This document shows positions 54,673 through 63,375 of a DNA stretch of 64,000 nucleotides, piece after piece (position 1 is the first letter of the stretch; every line of letters begins with the position of its first letter). A program made the translations under genes and the position numbers. The stretch is from assembly GCF_014851915.1 (NCBI RefSeq), contig NZ_JACVAP010000004.1:310001-374000 (forward strand). The letters run 5' to 3'. This DNA is from Xanthomonas sp. XNM01. Lineage in GTDB: Bacteria; Pseudomonadota; Gammaproteobacteria; Xanthomonadales; Xanthomonadaceae. The notes under the pieces are model-generated. The model saw only the letters and a list, made by a program, of their open reading frames with translations, ran no database searches and was not told the origin of the DNA.

Positions 54673-55182
54673 TTACTTCTTCGCCGTCACGCCGGGCGTC
54701 TCGGCGCGCACCAGGAACTGCTGGGTGATCTCGGGCAGATGATCCCGCAACCACTTCGCCATCGCCTCTTCCTGCACCAGGATCTGCTCGCACACGCGCT
54801 GCGTCTCGGTGTCGCCCACTGCCTGGGCGGCGGCGATCAGCGCGGTGTAGGAGGCGATCTCCATGTTCTCGAACACGTAGCCAGCCATTGCACCTTTCAC
54901 GATCTCGTCGCTGGCGGTCATCCCACCCACGGCCTGGCCGAGCGCGGCGACCTTGCCCATCGTGTCCTTGAGCACCGACGGCGAACTGCCGAGCCGGGTG
55001 ATGCATCCCTCCAGCAGCTGCTGCTGGCCCTGGGTTTCGCGGATGTGCTCCTCGATGCGCATCTTCAGCCGCGGATAGTGCTCGATGCGGGCGGCCTGGC
55101 CTTTCAGCATCTGCTCGGCCTGCTGCTCCATCGCGTGGGCGTCGCGCAGCCAGTCGAGCAGGTGTTCGCGTGCGTCGGTCAT
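54673..55182 (-). CDS. Ferritin-like protein (DUF892), second copy
   Basis: A 169-residue four-helix-bundle protein: LLDWLRDAHAMEQQAEQMLKGQA, RIEEHIRETQGQQQLLEGCI, and the second metal-site helix GYVFENMEIASYTALIAAA. It is a YciF/YciE relative and a distant paralogue of the gene at 29.3 kb. It starts at MTDAREHLL with a GGAG site; the four extra N-terminal codons are not needed. It is closely upstream of the DUF488-xthA pair on the same strand (17-bp gap), so DNA repair and stress protection may be co-transcribed. Confidence 0.9.
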   Translation of the reverse strand: MTDAREHLLDWLRDAHAMEQQAEQMLKGQAARIEHYPRLKMRIEEHIRETQGQQQLLEGCITRLGSSPSVLKDTMGKVAALGQAVGGMTASDEIVKGAMAGYVFENMEIASYTALIAAAQAVGDTETQRVCEQILVQEEAMAKWLRDHLPEITQQFLVRAETPGVTAKK

Positions 55183-55411
55183 GGTGATCTCCATCGGTTG
55201 GACGTGCGTCGATGGTGGCGGGCGGCGCCGTCAACGCATCGCGACGTCTGCGTGATCGATTGGTTGGGTTTCCACGGGCGCAACGCCCACGGCGCGGCCA
55301 CATCCACGTATGCCAGGTGAACGCGGGCGCGGTGCCACGCTGTTTTTCACCGTTCCATGCCCGGGCGCAGCGCAGGCTGCACCGCAAGCCCCGTCCTCCG
55401 GAGATCCCGGT

Positions 55412-55789
55412 ATGAACACCATCCGCAAATCCGTCGTCATCGCGCTCGCACCCCTGGTCCTGGCCGCGGCCGGCGCACACGCACAGAGCGGGACGCGCTA
55501 TGGCCCCGAGGACGAGGGACGCCGCTTCAACGATGGCAGCCGGGTCGTCTGCGAGAACGTCGAGGTCCGCCGCAACAGCTCCGACCCGAACCGCATCGGC
55601 GGGACCGCCGCCGGTGCCGTCATCGGCGGCCTGGTCGGCAACCAGATCGGCGACGGCCGTGGTCGCGATCTGGCAACGGTGGGCGGCGCGGTCGCCGGTG
55701 GCGCGATCGGCCGCAAGGTACAGGGCGATCGCCAGGAAGCGCGGGGCGACCGGATCGTCGAAACGCGCTGCGAGCGCGTCTGGCGCTGA
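55412..55789 (+). CDS. Glycine-zipper 2TM domain protein
   Basis: A 125-residue exported protein with signal peptide MNTIRKSVVIALAPLVLAAAGAHAQ. The mature part has a paired glycine zipper: GGTAAGAVIGGLVGNQIGDG and AVAGGAIGRKVQG, the Rickettsia 17-kDa/SlyB-type outer-membrane motif. A Cys pair (VCENVEV, ETRCERVW) brackets the zipper. A terminator hairpin follows ~65 bp downstream. Confidence 0.9.
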   Translation: MNTIRKSVVIALAPLVLAAAGAHAQSGTRYGPEDEGRRFNDGSRVVCENVEVRRNSSDPNRIGGTAAGAVIGGLVGNQIGDGRGRDLATVGGAVAGGAIGRKVQGDRQEARGDRIVETRCERVWR

Positions 55790-55855
55790 CCGCTGGCGGC
55801 ATCAGCTGGCCGGGACGCCGATGCACCCGGTCGGTCCACTGATCGTCTGATGTGG

Positions 55856-55890
55856 TGCGGGCAGCGATGGAGCTGCCCGCATCTCGTTTT
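55856..55890 (+). terminator. Terminator behind the glycine-zipper gene
   Basis: A 10-bp stem TGCGGGCAGC / GCTGCCCGCA with a 6-nt loop, followed by TCTCGTTTT. Confidence 0.75.
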
Positions 55891-56078
55891 CGTCCGCCAT
55901 GCGTTCCGCCGCGGTCTGGATCGTCATCCGTGGTGGTCCAGCGGCGTTGGTCGATGCAGGCCAGGACCTCGCGTTCGCGTTCCGGAGCCGCAGGGCTCGA
56001 CGTCGCTTGCGTTCCATCCAGTACCATGCGTTCCCCGCAGACGGTCCGGCGCGCGCCGGCGAGGACGAAGGAGCGCTG

Positions 56079-56468
56079 GTGTCCGAAAACCCCTACCAAC
56101 CAGGTGCGTCGGTCGCGGCGGACGCGGCCGTACCGCCCCGGATCAGTACGCTGCGGGTGTGGGTGATTCCCGTGCTGGTGGGTGCGCTGGTGCCGCCAGC
56201 GGTGATGGTGTCGCTGCTGGCCACGGCGGGGTACGGCGTGATGTCGCTGCTCATCCAGCCGATGCTCTTTCTCATGTCCCTGGTCAGTGCGTCGATTGCG
56301 ACGCTGGGCCTGCGACCGTTTCCCCGTCTGCACTGGGCGCTGCGTACCGTCGCGGTCGCTGCGATGGCCACCGTGCTGTTCTTCGTGATGACCGCCGTCC
56401 TGGCCCGTTACATTCCGAGGAATCCAATCGAGATACGCCTGCCCGACGCGCATCTGCCATCCGCATAA
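56079..56468 (+). CDS. Small integral membrane protein
   Basis: A 129-residue protein with a GTG start (SENPYQPGA follows) and a GAAGGAG site. Three hydrophobic helices can be seen: VWVIPVLVGALVPPAVMVSLLATAG, LLIQPMLFLMSLVSASIATLGL and TVAVAAMATVLFFVMTAVLARYI. The SENPYQPGA-type N terminus is common in small membrane proteins of this bacterial group. Function unknown. A longer in-frame reading from 55899 is Arg-rich and rejected. Confidence 0.7.
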   Translation: MSENPYQPGASVAADAAVPPRISTLRVWVIPVLVGALVPPAVMVSLLATAGYGVMSLLIQPMLFLMSLVSASIATLGLRPFPRLHWALRTVAVAAMATVLFFVMTAVLARYIPRNPIEIRLPDAHLPSA

Positions 56469-56956
56469 CGCGCGGGCACGCGGTCGGGGGAGCCCGGAAC
56501 AGAAGGGCGCGAAAGACGGAGACCTCGAACGCGCCGGAATGGCACGGGATTGGCAATGAGGCAGGTGTTGCCGGCCACGCGATGCGTGCGCTGGTGTACG
56601 CGAGCAGCCAGAGATGGAAACAGGCAGGGATGAACCCGTCGCCGCCGCCGGTGCGGGCGCTCGCGTCGACCGGGCGAGGACACGCCGCAGCGACCGCGGC
56701 GGCGGGCTGCACGCCGCGCACCGATTGAGAGGAAGGCGGCCCGCGGCAGCCAGGGGAGAGAGGACCTGGTGTCGCCACGCGCCGCCTTCCGCAGCGCCGC
56801 CACTGTGCCATCCGGACATGACACTGCGATGCCAGACGGCGCCCTGGCGTTGGGCGCGCCGGAGTGTGGCGCGCCGGGTGTACCGAAGAGACCGCGCTCC
56901 GCGTGCGACCTGCGCACGGAACGGCGCCGGCCGGGCCGCCGTCCCGTGTCACGCGT
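56469..56956. other. Gene-free stretch
   Basis: About 490 bp without a credible gene. Shadow frames only. It includes the likely 3' flank of the exbD pseudogene. Confidence 0.5.
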
Positions 56957-57331
56957 CCAGCGACCGAATCCGATCCTGTGCATGCCCGTGGCCTCGGCGG
57001 CGGCGAGGATGCGGGCAATGCCCTCTTACGTGGCGCTGCTGTCGCTGGGGAGCCGCGGTTCGGGCAGCTTGCCGGCGTGCGTCTGGATCTCGATGCGCAG
57101 ACGGGCCTGCAGGTCGCCGGTGGCGAGCGGCGTTCCGTTCCAGCTCAACCGGTGGCCGGCATCCAGCCGCAGGGCGATCGGTGGTGGCGGTCTCAGTCGT
57201 TCGGGCGGAACCGATGTCGCCTGCGGCAGCAGGACATGGATCGACCCCGTCACCAGCGGCGCGGTCACGATGAAGGCGGTCGGCAGGACCAGCATCACGC
57301 CGACAAGCGGGGTGACGTTGATGTCGGCCAT
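56957..57331 (-). pseudogene. exbD-like biopolymer transport gene with premature stop
   Basis: The frame begins with the ExbD/TolR signature MADINVTPLVGVMLVLPTAFIVTAPLV and continues to PEPRLPSDSSAT, where a TAA stops it at 57026-57028. The same frame then reads EGIARILAAAEATGMHRIGF, the usual ExbD C-terminal helix-strand, so a single nonsense change (Tyr codon to TAA) explains the break. In addition the proton-conducting Asp of the membrane helix (normally PLVDVML) is Gly. No exbB or tonB gene is adjacent. The product, if made, should not energise TonB. Confidence 0.8.
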
Positions 57332-57564
57332 CGGTCCGCTGGCGCCAGCGGTATGGAACGCGCTGACGCACTTCCTGCGGCGGGGCCGGCTGCCCCGCCC
57401 ACCCGACGCCTGGCGGCGCCTGCGCGCATCCGCCTGCCGCGGAGCCGCGCGCGTGCGGAAAAGGCCCATGAGCCGGCCCGGACAGTGTCTGCCCGGACCG
57501 TGGTGTCGCTACTGCCATGCCGACGCCGCTGCCCCGCGGGCGCGCGACGACGGGGCCGGCCGTG

Positions 57565-57780
57565 TCAGACGCCGCCGAAGCCGCGGCTGGACTGCGCCGC
57601 CGGACGGACCGGCATGTCGACATCGATGCCGGCACCGACCAGCACCGGGTCGCCATGCGGCGGAGTGACACTGCCATCGTCCTGCGCGGTGCCCGGGGTG
57701 GTGGTCGGGCGCCGGCGCTGCCATGCCTTGTAGGCGATGAATCCGAGGGTGCCGACCGCGGCCAGTTTCAAGAGCTGCAT
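57565..57780 (-). CDS. Small single-TM protein
   Basis: A 71-residue protein with one N-terminal hydrophobic helix (MQLLKLAAVGTLGFIAYKAW) followed by a basic anchor QRRR and a Pro/Gly/Asp-rich soluble tail. A GGGAGATC ribosome site precedes the ATG. The topology is probably cytosolic tail, membrane anchored. No function known. Confidence 0.7.
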   Translation of the reverse strand: MQLLKLAAVGTLGFIAYKAWQRRRPTTTPGTAQDDGSVTPPHGDPVLVGAGIDVDMPVRPAAQSSRGFGGV

Positions 57781-58012
57781 GGGGATCTCCCGTGTCGAAA
57801 AACCGGGCTCAGGGTGAACCGGAACGGGTGATCCGGGCGTGACCCGCAGGACGAAACGACGTGATGGACGCACGGTGCGCGCGGCCGTGGCGGATGGCGT
57901 TCCGGCGTGCCAGGGACACGTGGCGGGAGACGGCGCCAGGCGGTCGCAGAGGTCGTTGCCGGCGCGCTCACCCGCGGACAGCCGCGCGGGATGCGGCGCA
58001 CGGGCGTGTGGT

Positions 58013-58654
58013 TCACTCGAGCGTGCCGACGCGCTCCAGCACCGGTGAGGCGGCCATGTCGTTGGGGTTGGTGCCGGGCAGGCCCTGCGGGACGTCCATG
58101 CCCATGCCGCGGTAGAGCGCGATCCAGTGGCCGGAGATCTCGCCGGTCTTCGGATTGCGGAAGTTCATCGGCTGCAGGGCGAACACCGTGTGGCTGCGGA
58201 AGGCGCGCTCGATGAAGTCCGAGCAGTAGTAGCTGTCCTCGTCCTGCACGTAGCTGTGGTTGTAGGGCCGGCCAAGCATGCGCCGGGCCTGGTCGATGGC
58301 AGCGGGGATGGTGCCGCGCCGGATCGGCCGGAGCCGGTAGACGACCACCTGCCGCTGCCTGGCCTGCGCGGCGTCGAGAAACGCGTCGAGCGGCTGCTGG
58401 CGCGAGCCCTCGCCGTCGGCGTGCAGGACGACGTGCCGGTCGGTGTCGTAGGCCACCAGCGCAACATGGTCGAAGCTGGGCTGGCCGTCACGGCGCGTCG
58501 CATCGTCGATCGCGCCGCTCAGGCCGGTCCGGGCCGCCGTGACGAACAGCAGGTCGCCGTCCTGGACCTCCAGGGCGACAGCCGACAGGGGGAGGCCTGC
58601 AATCAGCAGCAGGAGGATCAGCGCGAGCGTGGAGCGTCGGGTGGTCGGCATCAT
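58013..58654 (-). CDS. YiiX/YebB-like NlpC/P60-superfamily cysteine hydrolase
   Basis: A 213-residue exported protein. Signal peptide ~8-27, then LEVQDGDLLFVTA. The permuted papain-like site shows the His in SFDHVALV (H63) and the Cys in DSYYCSDFIERAF (C144). Members of this group act on lipid or peptide amide and ester bonds; the exact substrate is not predictable. The two adjacent ATGs (58654, 58651) have no Shine-Dalgarno site because eight copies of a 7-bp repeat lie immediately upstream. The gene follows DUF808 on the same strand. Confidence 0.85.
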   Translation of the reverse strand: MMPTTRRSTLALILLLLIAGLPLSAVALEVQDGDLLFVTAARTGLSGAIDDATRRDGQPSFDHVALVAYDTDRHVVLHADGEGSRQQPLDAFLDAAQARQRQVVVYRLRPIRRGTIPAAIDQARRMLGRPYNHSYVQDEDSYYCSDFIERAFRSHTVFALQPMNFRNPKTGEISGHWIALYRGMGMDVPQGLPGTNPNDMAASPVLERVGTLE

Positions 58655-58657
58655 CGG

Positions 58658-58717
<60 letters not shown>

Positions 58718-58832
58718 CGCAGCGACAGGCAGCACACCAGGCCGCGTCGAATGGGGCTGGATCCGCGATCGAAGCTGGCGGCTGTCGCCAGTGGCGACCA
58801 CGACACCCGGCACATGGAACGCCGGCGCGTCG

Positions 58833-59777
58833 TCAGTGCTTCGCTCCACGCAGCCTGCCGAAGCCCATCACCAGCGCGACCACGATGGCGCCGGCGACGA
58901 TGCCGACCGCGGCATTGATCAGCATCGGCAGGACCGCGCCGAGCACGCTGCCCACCGAGGGCAGGGCGGCCGCATCGACCGCCGCCTCGTTGATCCACTC
59001 GTGCACCGCATGCACGCCATGGGTGAGGATGCCGCCGCCGACCAGGAACATCGCGGCGGTGCCGGCCACCGACAGGAACTTCATCAGCCACGGGGCGAAG
59101 GCGAGGATGCCGCGGCCGAACGCACGCGCGGCGCGCGTACCGGCGCCTTCGCCGCTGCGCTCGGTCAGGTGCAGGCCGGCGTCGTCGAGTTTGACGATGC
59201 CGGCGACCAGCCCGTACACGCCGACCGTCATCGCGATGGCGACCACGCTCAGCACCAGGATGCGCGTGGTCATCTCGGCATCGGCGACGGTGCCCAGCGT
59301 GATCGCGATGATCTCGGCCGACAGGATCAGGTCGGTGCGGACCGCGCCCTTGATCTTGTCGCGTTCCATCGCGACCAGGTCGACCGCCGGGTCGGCCAGC
59401 GCCTCGACCCGACGTGCGTGCTGCGCGTCCTTGTCCTCGCCGCGGTGCAGGAAGCGGTGCAGCAGTTTCTCCGCGCCTTCGTAGCAGAGGAACAGGCCGC
59501 CGATCATCAGCAGCGGCGTCACCGCCCACGGGATCCAGGCGCTGATCGCCAGCGCCAGCGGCACCAGGATCAGCTTGTTGCGGAACGAGCCCTTGGCCAC
59601 CGCCCAGACCACCGGCAGTTCGCGGTCGGCCTTCACCCCGGTCACCTGCTGCGCGTTCAGCGCCAGGTCGTCGCCGAGCACGCCGGCGGTTTTCTTCGCG
59701 GCGACCTTGGTCATCACCGATACGTCGTCGAGCACGGTGGCGATATCGTCGAGCAGGGCGAGCAGGCTGGAAGCCAT
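58833..59777 (-). CDS. DUF808 (YedI-like) inner-membrane protein
   Basis: A 314-residue membrane protein. The N-terminal [45 protein letters not shown] is the DUF808 signature. It has about six hydrophobic helices, the central ones being [33 protein letters not shown] and [12 protein letters not shown]. The function is unknown. Its 3' end lies ~120 bp before the repeat-led hydrolase gene. Confidence 0.92.
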   Translation of the reverse strand: MASSLLALLDDIATVLDDVSVMTKVAAKKTAGVLGDDLALNAQQVTGVKADRELPVVWAVAKGSFRNKLILVPLALAISAWIPWAVTPLLMIGGLFLCYEGAEKLLHRFLHRGEDKDAQHARRVEALADPAVDLVAMERDKIKGAVRTDLILSAEIIAITLGTVADAEMTTRILVLSVVAIAMTVGVYGLVAGIVKLDDAGLHLTERSGEGAGTRAARAFGRGILAFAPWLMKFLSVAGTAAMFLVGGGILTHGVHAVHEWINEAAVDAAALPSVGSVLGAVLPMLINAAVGIVAGAIVVALVMGFGRLRGAKH

Positions 59778-60193
59778 GGGAGAACCGGTCGGTGTGGGAG
59801 GGTGCGGCGAGCGTACAGCCTCGGCGGGTGATGGCGGTATGGCGACGCTGCGTGTCGGGCGTCAGCGCGGCTGGCCCGCTTCGTACGGAGAGCCGATCAC
59901 AGCGACCTGCCGCGTCGGCGGGCCCTGCCGACCGGAGCCCGCCGATGATCACCGAAGCCCGGTACGCCGCCGCCACCGCATTGCGTTCGACGAAGACGTC
60001 CGCGAGGCGGGCAGACGCAACCGTGACGCCCTGTCCGATCTCCATCAGCAGCGTCCGGATGCGGCGACCGGCAGGCGGGCACCGGCATCGGGCAGGCATC
60101 CTGCAGTGGACGGCCTAGGCTGCGCGGTGCGGATCGCGGTCGACGTTCCGCTGGCGTGGCCACAGCCCGCCAGGGGAACGTCGTGCGGCAGCC
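59778..60193. other. Gene-free stretch
   Basis: About 415 bp on the upstream side of DUF808 and the downstream side of the TonB receptor. Nothing recognisable beyond presumed promoter and terminator. Confidence 0.5.
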
Positions 60194-62338
60194 TCAGCGG
60201 AAGCGCCAGCTCACGCCGGCGTACACGCCGAAGCCTTCGCCCGGGGTCGAGCGGGCGACGTCGCGGCCGCCGTCGTCGTAGCCGGGCGTCACCGTGGCCG
60301 CGTAGTGGCGGTCGCCGAGATTGCGCAGGTCCAGCCAGGTCTGCCAGCGGCCGCCCGGGGCCTCGTAGCCGGCGCGCGCGCCGAAGATCAGATGACCGTC
60401 TGCCCAGGCGCTGTTGGCGTAGTCGACCGCCATCCTGGAGGCGTACTCGGTGCTCAGCCCGGCATGTACGCCGGACGGGTGCGCGTAGCGCAGTTCGGCA
60501 TGGTAGTAGTGGCGCGGCAGGCCGGGCATGCGGTTGTCGCCGAAGCGCGCGTCGTCGCGGTAGCGGAAATCGCTGAACGTATAGGCCTGGCGCAGCGACA
60601 GGCGTTCGCCACCGCGCTGCCACAGCAGGCTGTCCAGCCCGGCCTCCAGCCCGCGGTGCACGGTGGGGCTGGCGTTGGATTCGGCGACGATCAGGTTCGG
60701 CAGCGGCTGGAGTTCCACCGTCAGCAGCGCGTGGCGCACGTTGGCCTGGTAGACGGCCAGCTCCCAGCGGCCGAGCGGGCCGTCGCCGCGTGCGCCCAGT
60801 TCCAGCGTGGTCGCGGTCTGGTTGTCCAGCGCCACCGGCGCGCGCTGGCGGCCGGTGGACGGGCCGTTGCCGGCCGGGAAGGTCTGGCCCGAGCCCCAGA
60901 TCATCGACCACGGATGCGGCGTTTCCACCGAGCGGCTGAGGTTGCCGAACAGCTGGGTGGCGGGCGTGAGCTGCCAGTCCAGCCCCAGCCGTGGCGCGTA
61001 ATCCCACGCGGTGTCGGCGATGCGGTCGCTGTTGGCCGGCCAGGTCACGCGCACGTCGCGCCTGGTCTGCACCACGGCCAGGCCGGTCTGCAGGCGCAGC
61101 GTCGTGCTCAGCGACAGCGTGTTGGCCACATGCAGCGTGCTGTCGGTGCCGTGGTGCATGAAATCGCGGGTGTGGGTGCCGGCCGGGTAGCCGTTGTTCG
61201 GCCGGCGCAGCGTTTCGCGCACGTCGGCGTCGAGGTCGTGGACGATGCGCAGGCCGACGCGGGTGCTGCTGTCGCGGCCGAACAGCGCATGCCGGCGCTC
61301 ATAGTCGAGCGTGGCGCCGAGCGAGGCGTAGTCCAGCTGCTGCCGGTACAGGCTTTCGTTGAGGTCCATCGGATAGCGGTGGTAGACCAGCCCGGCCTGC
61401 AGGGTGGAATCGGCGTCGAGCTGCAGCGTGGTGCGGTTGCCGATCCAGGTGCTGCCCGGCTGCGGGCGCTGCGCGTCGATCGCCATGCTGGACGGGTTTG
61501 CGTCGCGCGGGCTGTTGCGGATCTGCGCGCGGGTCAGGCGGCCGGGGGTCTGGTGGTCGGTCTCGCGGTAGCGCAGGAAGAAGCGCGTTTCCAGATCGGG
61601 CGTGAGCTGCCAGCCGATGTTGGCCATCGCGCCGCGGCCGCTGCTGGCGGCATGGCGCTGGTAGCCGTCGTGCTCGACGTCGGTGTAGGCCAGGTAGTAA
61701 TCGACATCGCCCTGCATGCCGCCGTACGCGGCATGGCGCTTGCGGTAGCCGAAGCTGCCCGCCTCGTAGCGCAGTTCCAGGCCGGCATCGTCGCGGCCGC
61801 TGCGGCTCACGTAGTCGATCGCGCCACCCAGTGCCAGCGCGCCGCGCTCGAAGCCGTTGGCCCCGCGCAGCACCTCGGCCCGGCCCAGCCACAGCGGTTC
61901 CAGCAGTTCGTAGGGCGTGCCGCCGGAGGCGGTCAGCGGCAGGCCATCCAGACTGACCGACACACCGGACGCATGCGCGCCCGGGCCGCGGTTGATGCCC
62001 GAGCCGCGGATCGAGATCTTCGCGCCCTCGTTGCCCGGCGACTGCGCGTGGACGCCCGGCTGCAGCGCCAGCACGTCGGCGTTGCTGCTGAGCCGGCCAG
62101 CGCGCACCTGCGCCATGTCGACCACGTTGCCGGCACCGGGCACGTCGGCCAGGGCCCGGCGCGCGGCCTCGACTTCCTCGGAGACAGTGGCGGTGACGTG
62201 GACCGCATCCAGGGTGACGGCCTGGCCGGATGGGGCCGCGTGAGCGTGCGTTGCGGCCAGCGTGGCGGCGACGGCCAGCGTCAGCGGGGAGAGGACGGGC
62301 GTGGTGCTGCGGAACGGAGAAGCGGTCATCGTCGGCAT
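60194..62338 (-). CDS. TonB-dependent outer-membrane receptor (siderophore/FecA-like)
   Basis: A 714-residue receptor with signal peptide (LTLAVAATLAATHAHA), a TonB-box-like VTLDAVHVTATV, and a plug domain: LQPGVHAQSPGNEGAKISIRGSGINRGPGAHASGVSVSLDGLPL, AEVLRGANGFERGALALGGAIDYVSR. A 22-strand-type barrel ends DLRNLGDRHYAATVTPGY. The plug pattern is typical of iron or haem siderophore receptors of the FecA/PfeA kind. The transported ligand cannot be named. It starts at MPTMTASPF (62338); the upstream 59 residues are Arg-rich. It is divergent from the TetR gene. Confidence 0.93.
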   Translation of the reverse strand: MPTMTASPFRSTTPVLSPLTLAVAATLAATHAHAAPSGQAVTLDAVHVTATVSEEVEAARRALADVPGAGNVVDMAQVRAGRLSSNADVLALQPGVHAQSPGNEGAKISIRGSGINRGPGAHASGVSVSLDGLPLTASGGTPYELLEPLWLGRAEVLRGANGFERGALALGGAIDYVSRSGRDDAGLELRYEAGSFGYRKRHAAYGGMQGDVDYYLAYTDVEHDGYQRHAASSGRGAMANIGWQLTPDLETRFFLRYRETDHQTPGRLTRAQIRNSPRDANPSSMAIDAQRPQPGSTWIGNRTTLQLDADSTLQAGLVYHRYPMDLNESLYRQQLDYASLGATLDYERRHALFGRDSSTRVGLRIVHDLDADVRETLRRPNNGYPAGTHTRDFMHHGTDSTLHVANTLSLSTTLRLQTGLAVVQTRRDVRVTWPANSDRIADTAWDYAPRLGLDWQLTPATQLFGNLSRSVETPHPWSMIWGSGQTFPAGNGPSTGRQRAPVALDNQTATTLELGARGDGPLGRWELAVYQANVRHALLTVELQPLPNLIVAESNASPTVHRGLEAGLDSLLWQRGGERLSLRQAYTFSDFRYRDDARFGDNRMPGLPRHYYHAELRYAHPSGVHAGLSTEYASRMAVDYANSAWADGHLIFGARAGYEAPGGRWQTWLDLRNLGDRHYAATVTPGYDDGGRDVARSTPGEGFGVYAGVSWRFR

Positions 62339-62688
62339 GGATCGTCTGCGGGCCGTGCGCCGGGCGGGCAGGCGTCGCCACTCCACGTGCAGGCACGCAG
62401 GGGCGGCATCGCGACCGGATCGGCGAGGCGGGTGGGGGAGCGCATGGGGCGCGGCGCCGCGGTGCACCCTGTCAACTTTTGTGTAGCTCGTAAAGTTAAC
62501 AGAGTGTGGGTGCATGCGTCACCACCCTGAACGAGTCGGCAACTGGCGTCGTCTGGGCACCGGGCTGGCTGTGTGCCTGCCCCGCTTTGCCGTGGAAGGC
62601 TCGGTCTGACACCTGGGCATGCATCCAGGCATGTAACCGCTTCGGTCACTTGTTGTGGGCCATTCGAGCATCTGGCTAGACTGAGCCC
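62339..62688. promoter_or_regulatory. Divergent promoter region with candidate TetR operator
   Basis: About 350 bp. An AT-rich patch near 62470-62505 may hold the receptor promoter. An imperfect inverted repeat GTAACC-N5-GGTCAC at 62633-62649 lies ~40 bp before the TetR start. Its right arm with following bases (GGTCACTTG) recurs at 63328-63336, in front of the efflux adaptor gene, suggesting a shared TetR site. Confidence 0.5.
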
Positions 62689-63306
62689 ATGAATCTCGAC
62701 ACCAGGCACCCGACCGCCGAGCGTGGTCCGGAAGAGCATGAGATCCGCAGCCAGATCGTGGCCGCGGCGACCGAACATTTCAGCCATTACGGCTACGCCA
62801 AGACCACCGTGTCCGATCTGGCCCGGACGATCGGCTTCTCCAAGGCGTACATCTACAAATTCTTCGCCTCCAAGCAGGCGATCGGCGAGGCGATCTGCGC
62901 GAACTGCCTGCACGGCATCGAGCAGCAGGTCGCTGCCGTCGTCGAGGCCACCGACAGCCCGCCCGAGCAGTTGCGGCGCATGTTTCGCACTGCCGTCGAG
63001 GCCAGCCTCGAACTGTTCAACCAGGACCGCCGTCTGTATGAGATCGCGGCCGCGGCTGCCACCGAGCGCTGGCCGGTGGCACTGACCTATGAAAGCCGTA
63101 TCCACGCGATGCTGCAGGGCATTCTGGAGCGCGGCCGCGCGAGCGGCGATTTCGAACGCAGGACGCCATTGGACGAGGCATCGAAGGCCGTCCACCTGAT
63201 CATGCGGCCCTACCTCAATCCGCTGCTGCTCCAGCACAGCCTGGACCACAGCGACGAAGGTCCGGCCCTGCTGTCAGGCCTGATCCTCAGGAGTCTGTCG
63301 CCCTAG
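62689..63306 (+). CDS. TetR-family repressor
   Basis: A 205-residue regulator. The N-terminal HTH (IRSQIVAAATEHFSHYGYAKTTVSDLARTIGFSKAYIYKFFASKQAIGEAI) is canonical TetR; the rest is the helical ligand-binding and dimerisation domain. It is immediately upstream (69 bp) of an RND adaptor gene, a standard arrangement in which the repressor controls the pump. Matching candidate operators precede both genes. Confidence 0.95.
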   Translation: MNLDTRHPTAERGPEEHEIRSQIVAAATEHFSHYGYAKTTVSDLARTIGFSKAYIYKFFASKQAIGEAICANCLHGIEQQVAAVVEATDSPPEQLRRMFRTAVEASLELFNQDRRLYEIAAAAATERWPVALTYESRIHAMLQGILERGRASGDFERRTPLDEASKAVHLIMRPYLNPLLLQHSLDHSDEGPALLSGLILRSLSP

Positions 63307-63308
63307 TT

Positions 63309-63345
63309 GTGACTATTGACAGTAATGGTCACTTGATTTGAGAAT
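63309..63345 (+). promoter_or_regulatory. Promoter and operator of the efflux adaptor gene
   Basis: An imperfect palindrome with arms GTGAC (63309-63313) and GTCAC (63328-63332) overlaps a consensus -35 TTGACA (63316-63321). GAGAAT (63340-63345) sits 18 nt further as a plausible -10. Binding of the TetR protein here would block RNA polymerase. Confidence 0.55.
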
Positions 63346-63375
63346 GCCGGCTGACCAGTCCTGCACGGGATCCTC

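Noticed and set aside
60305-62530. A 741-residue plus-strand frame opposite the second TonB receptor
   Set aside because: Antisense shadow; the receptor plug and barrel motifs are on the minus strand.
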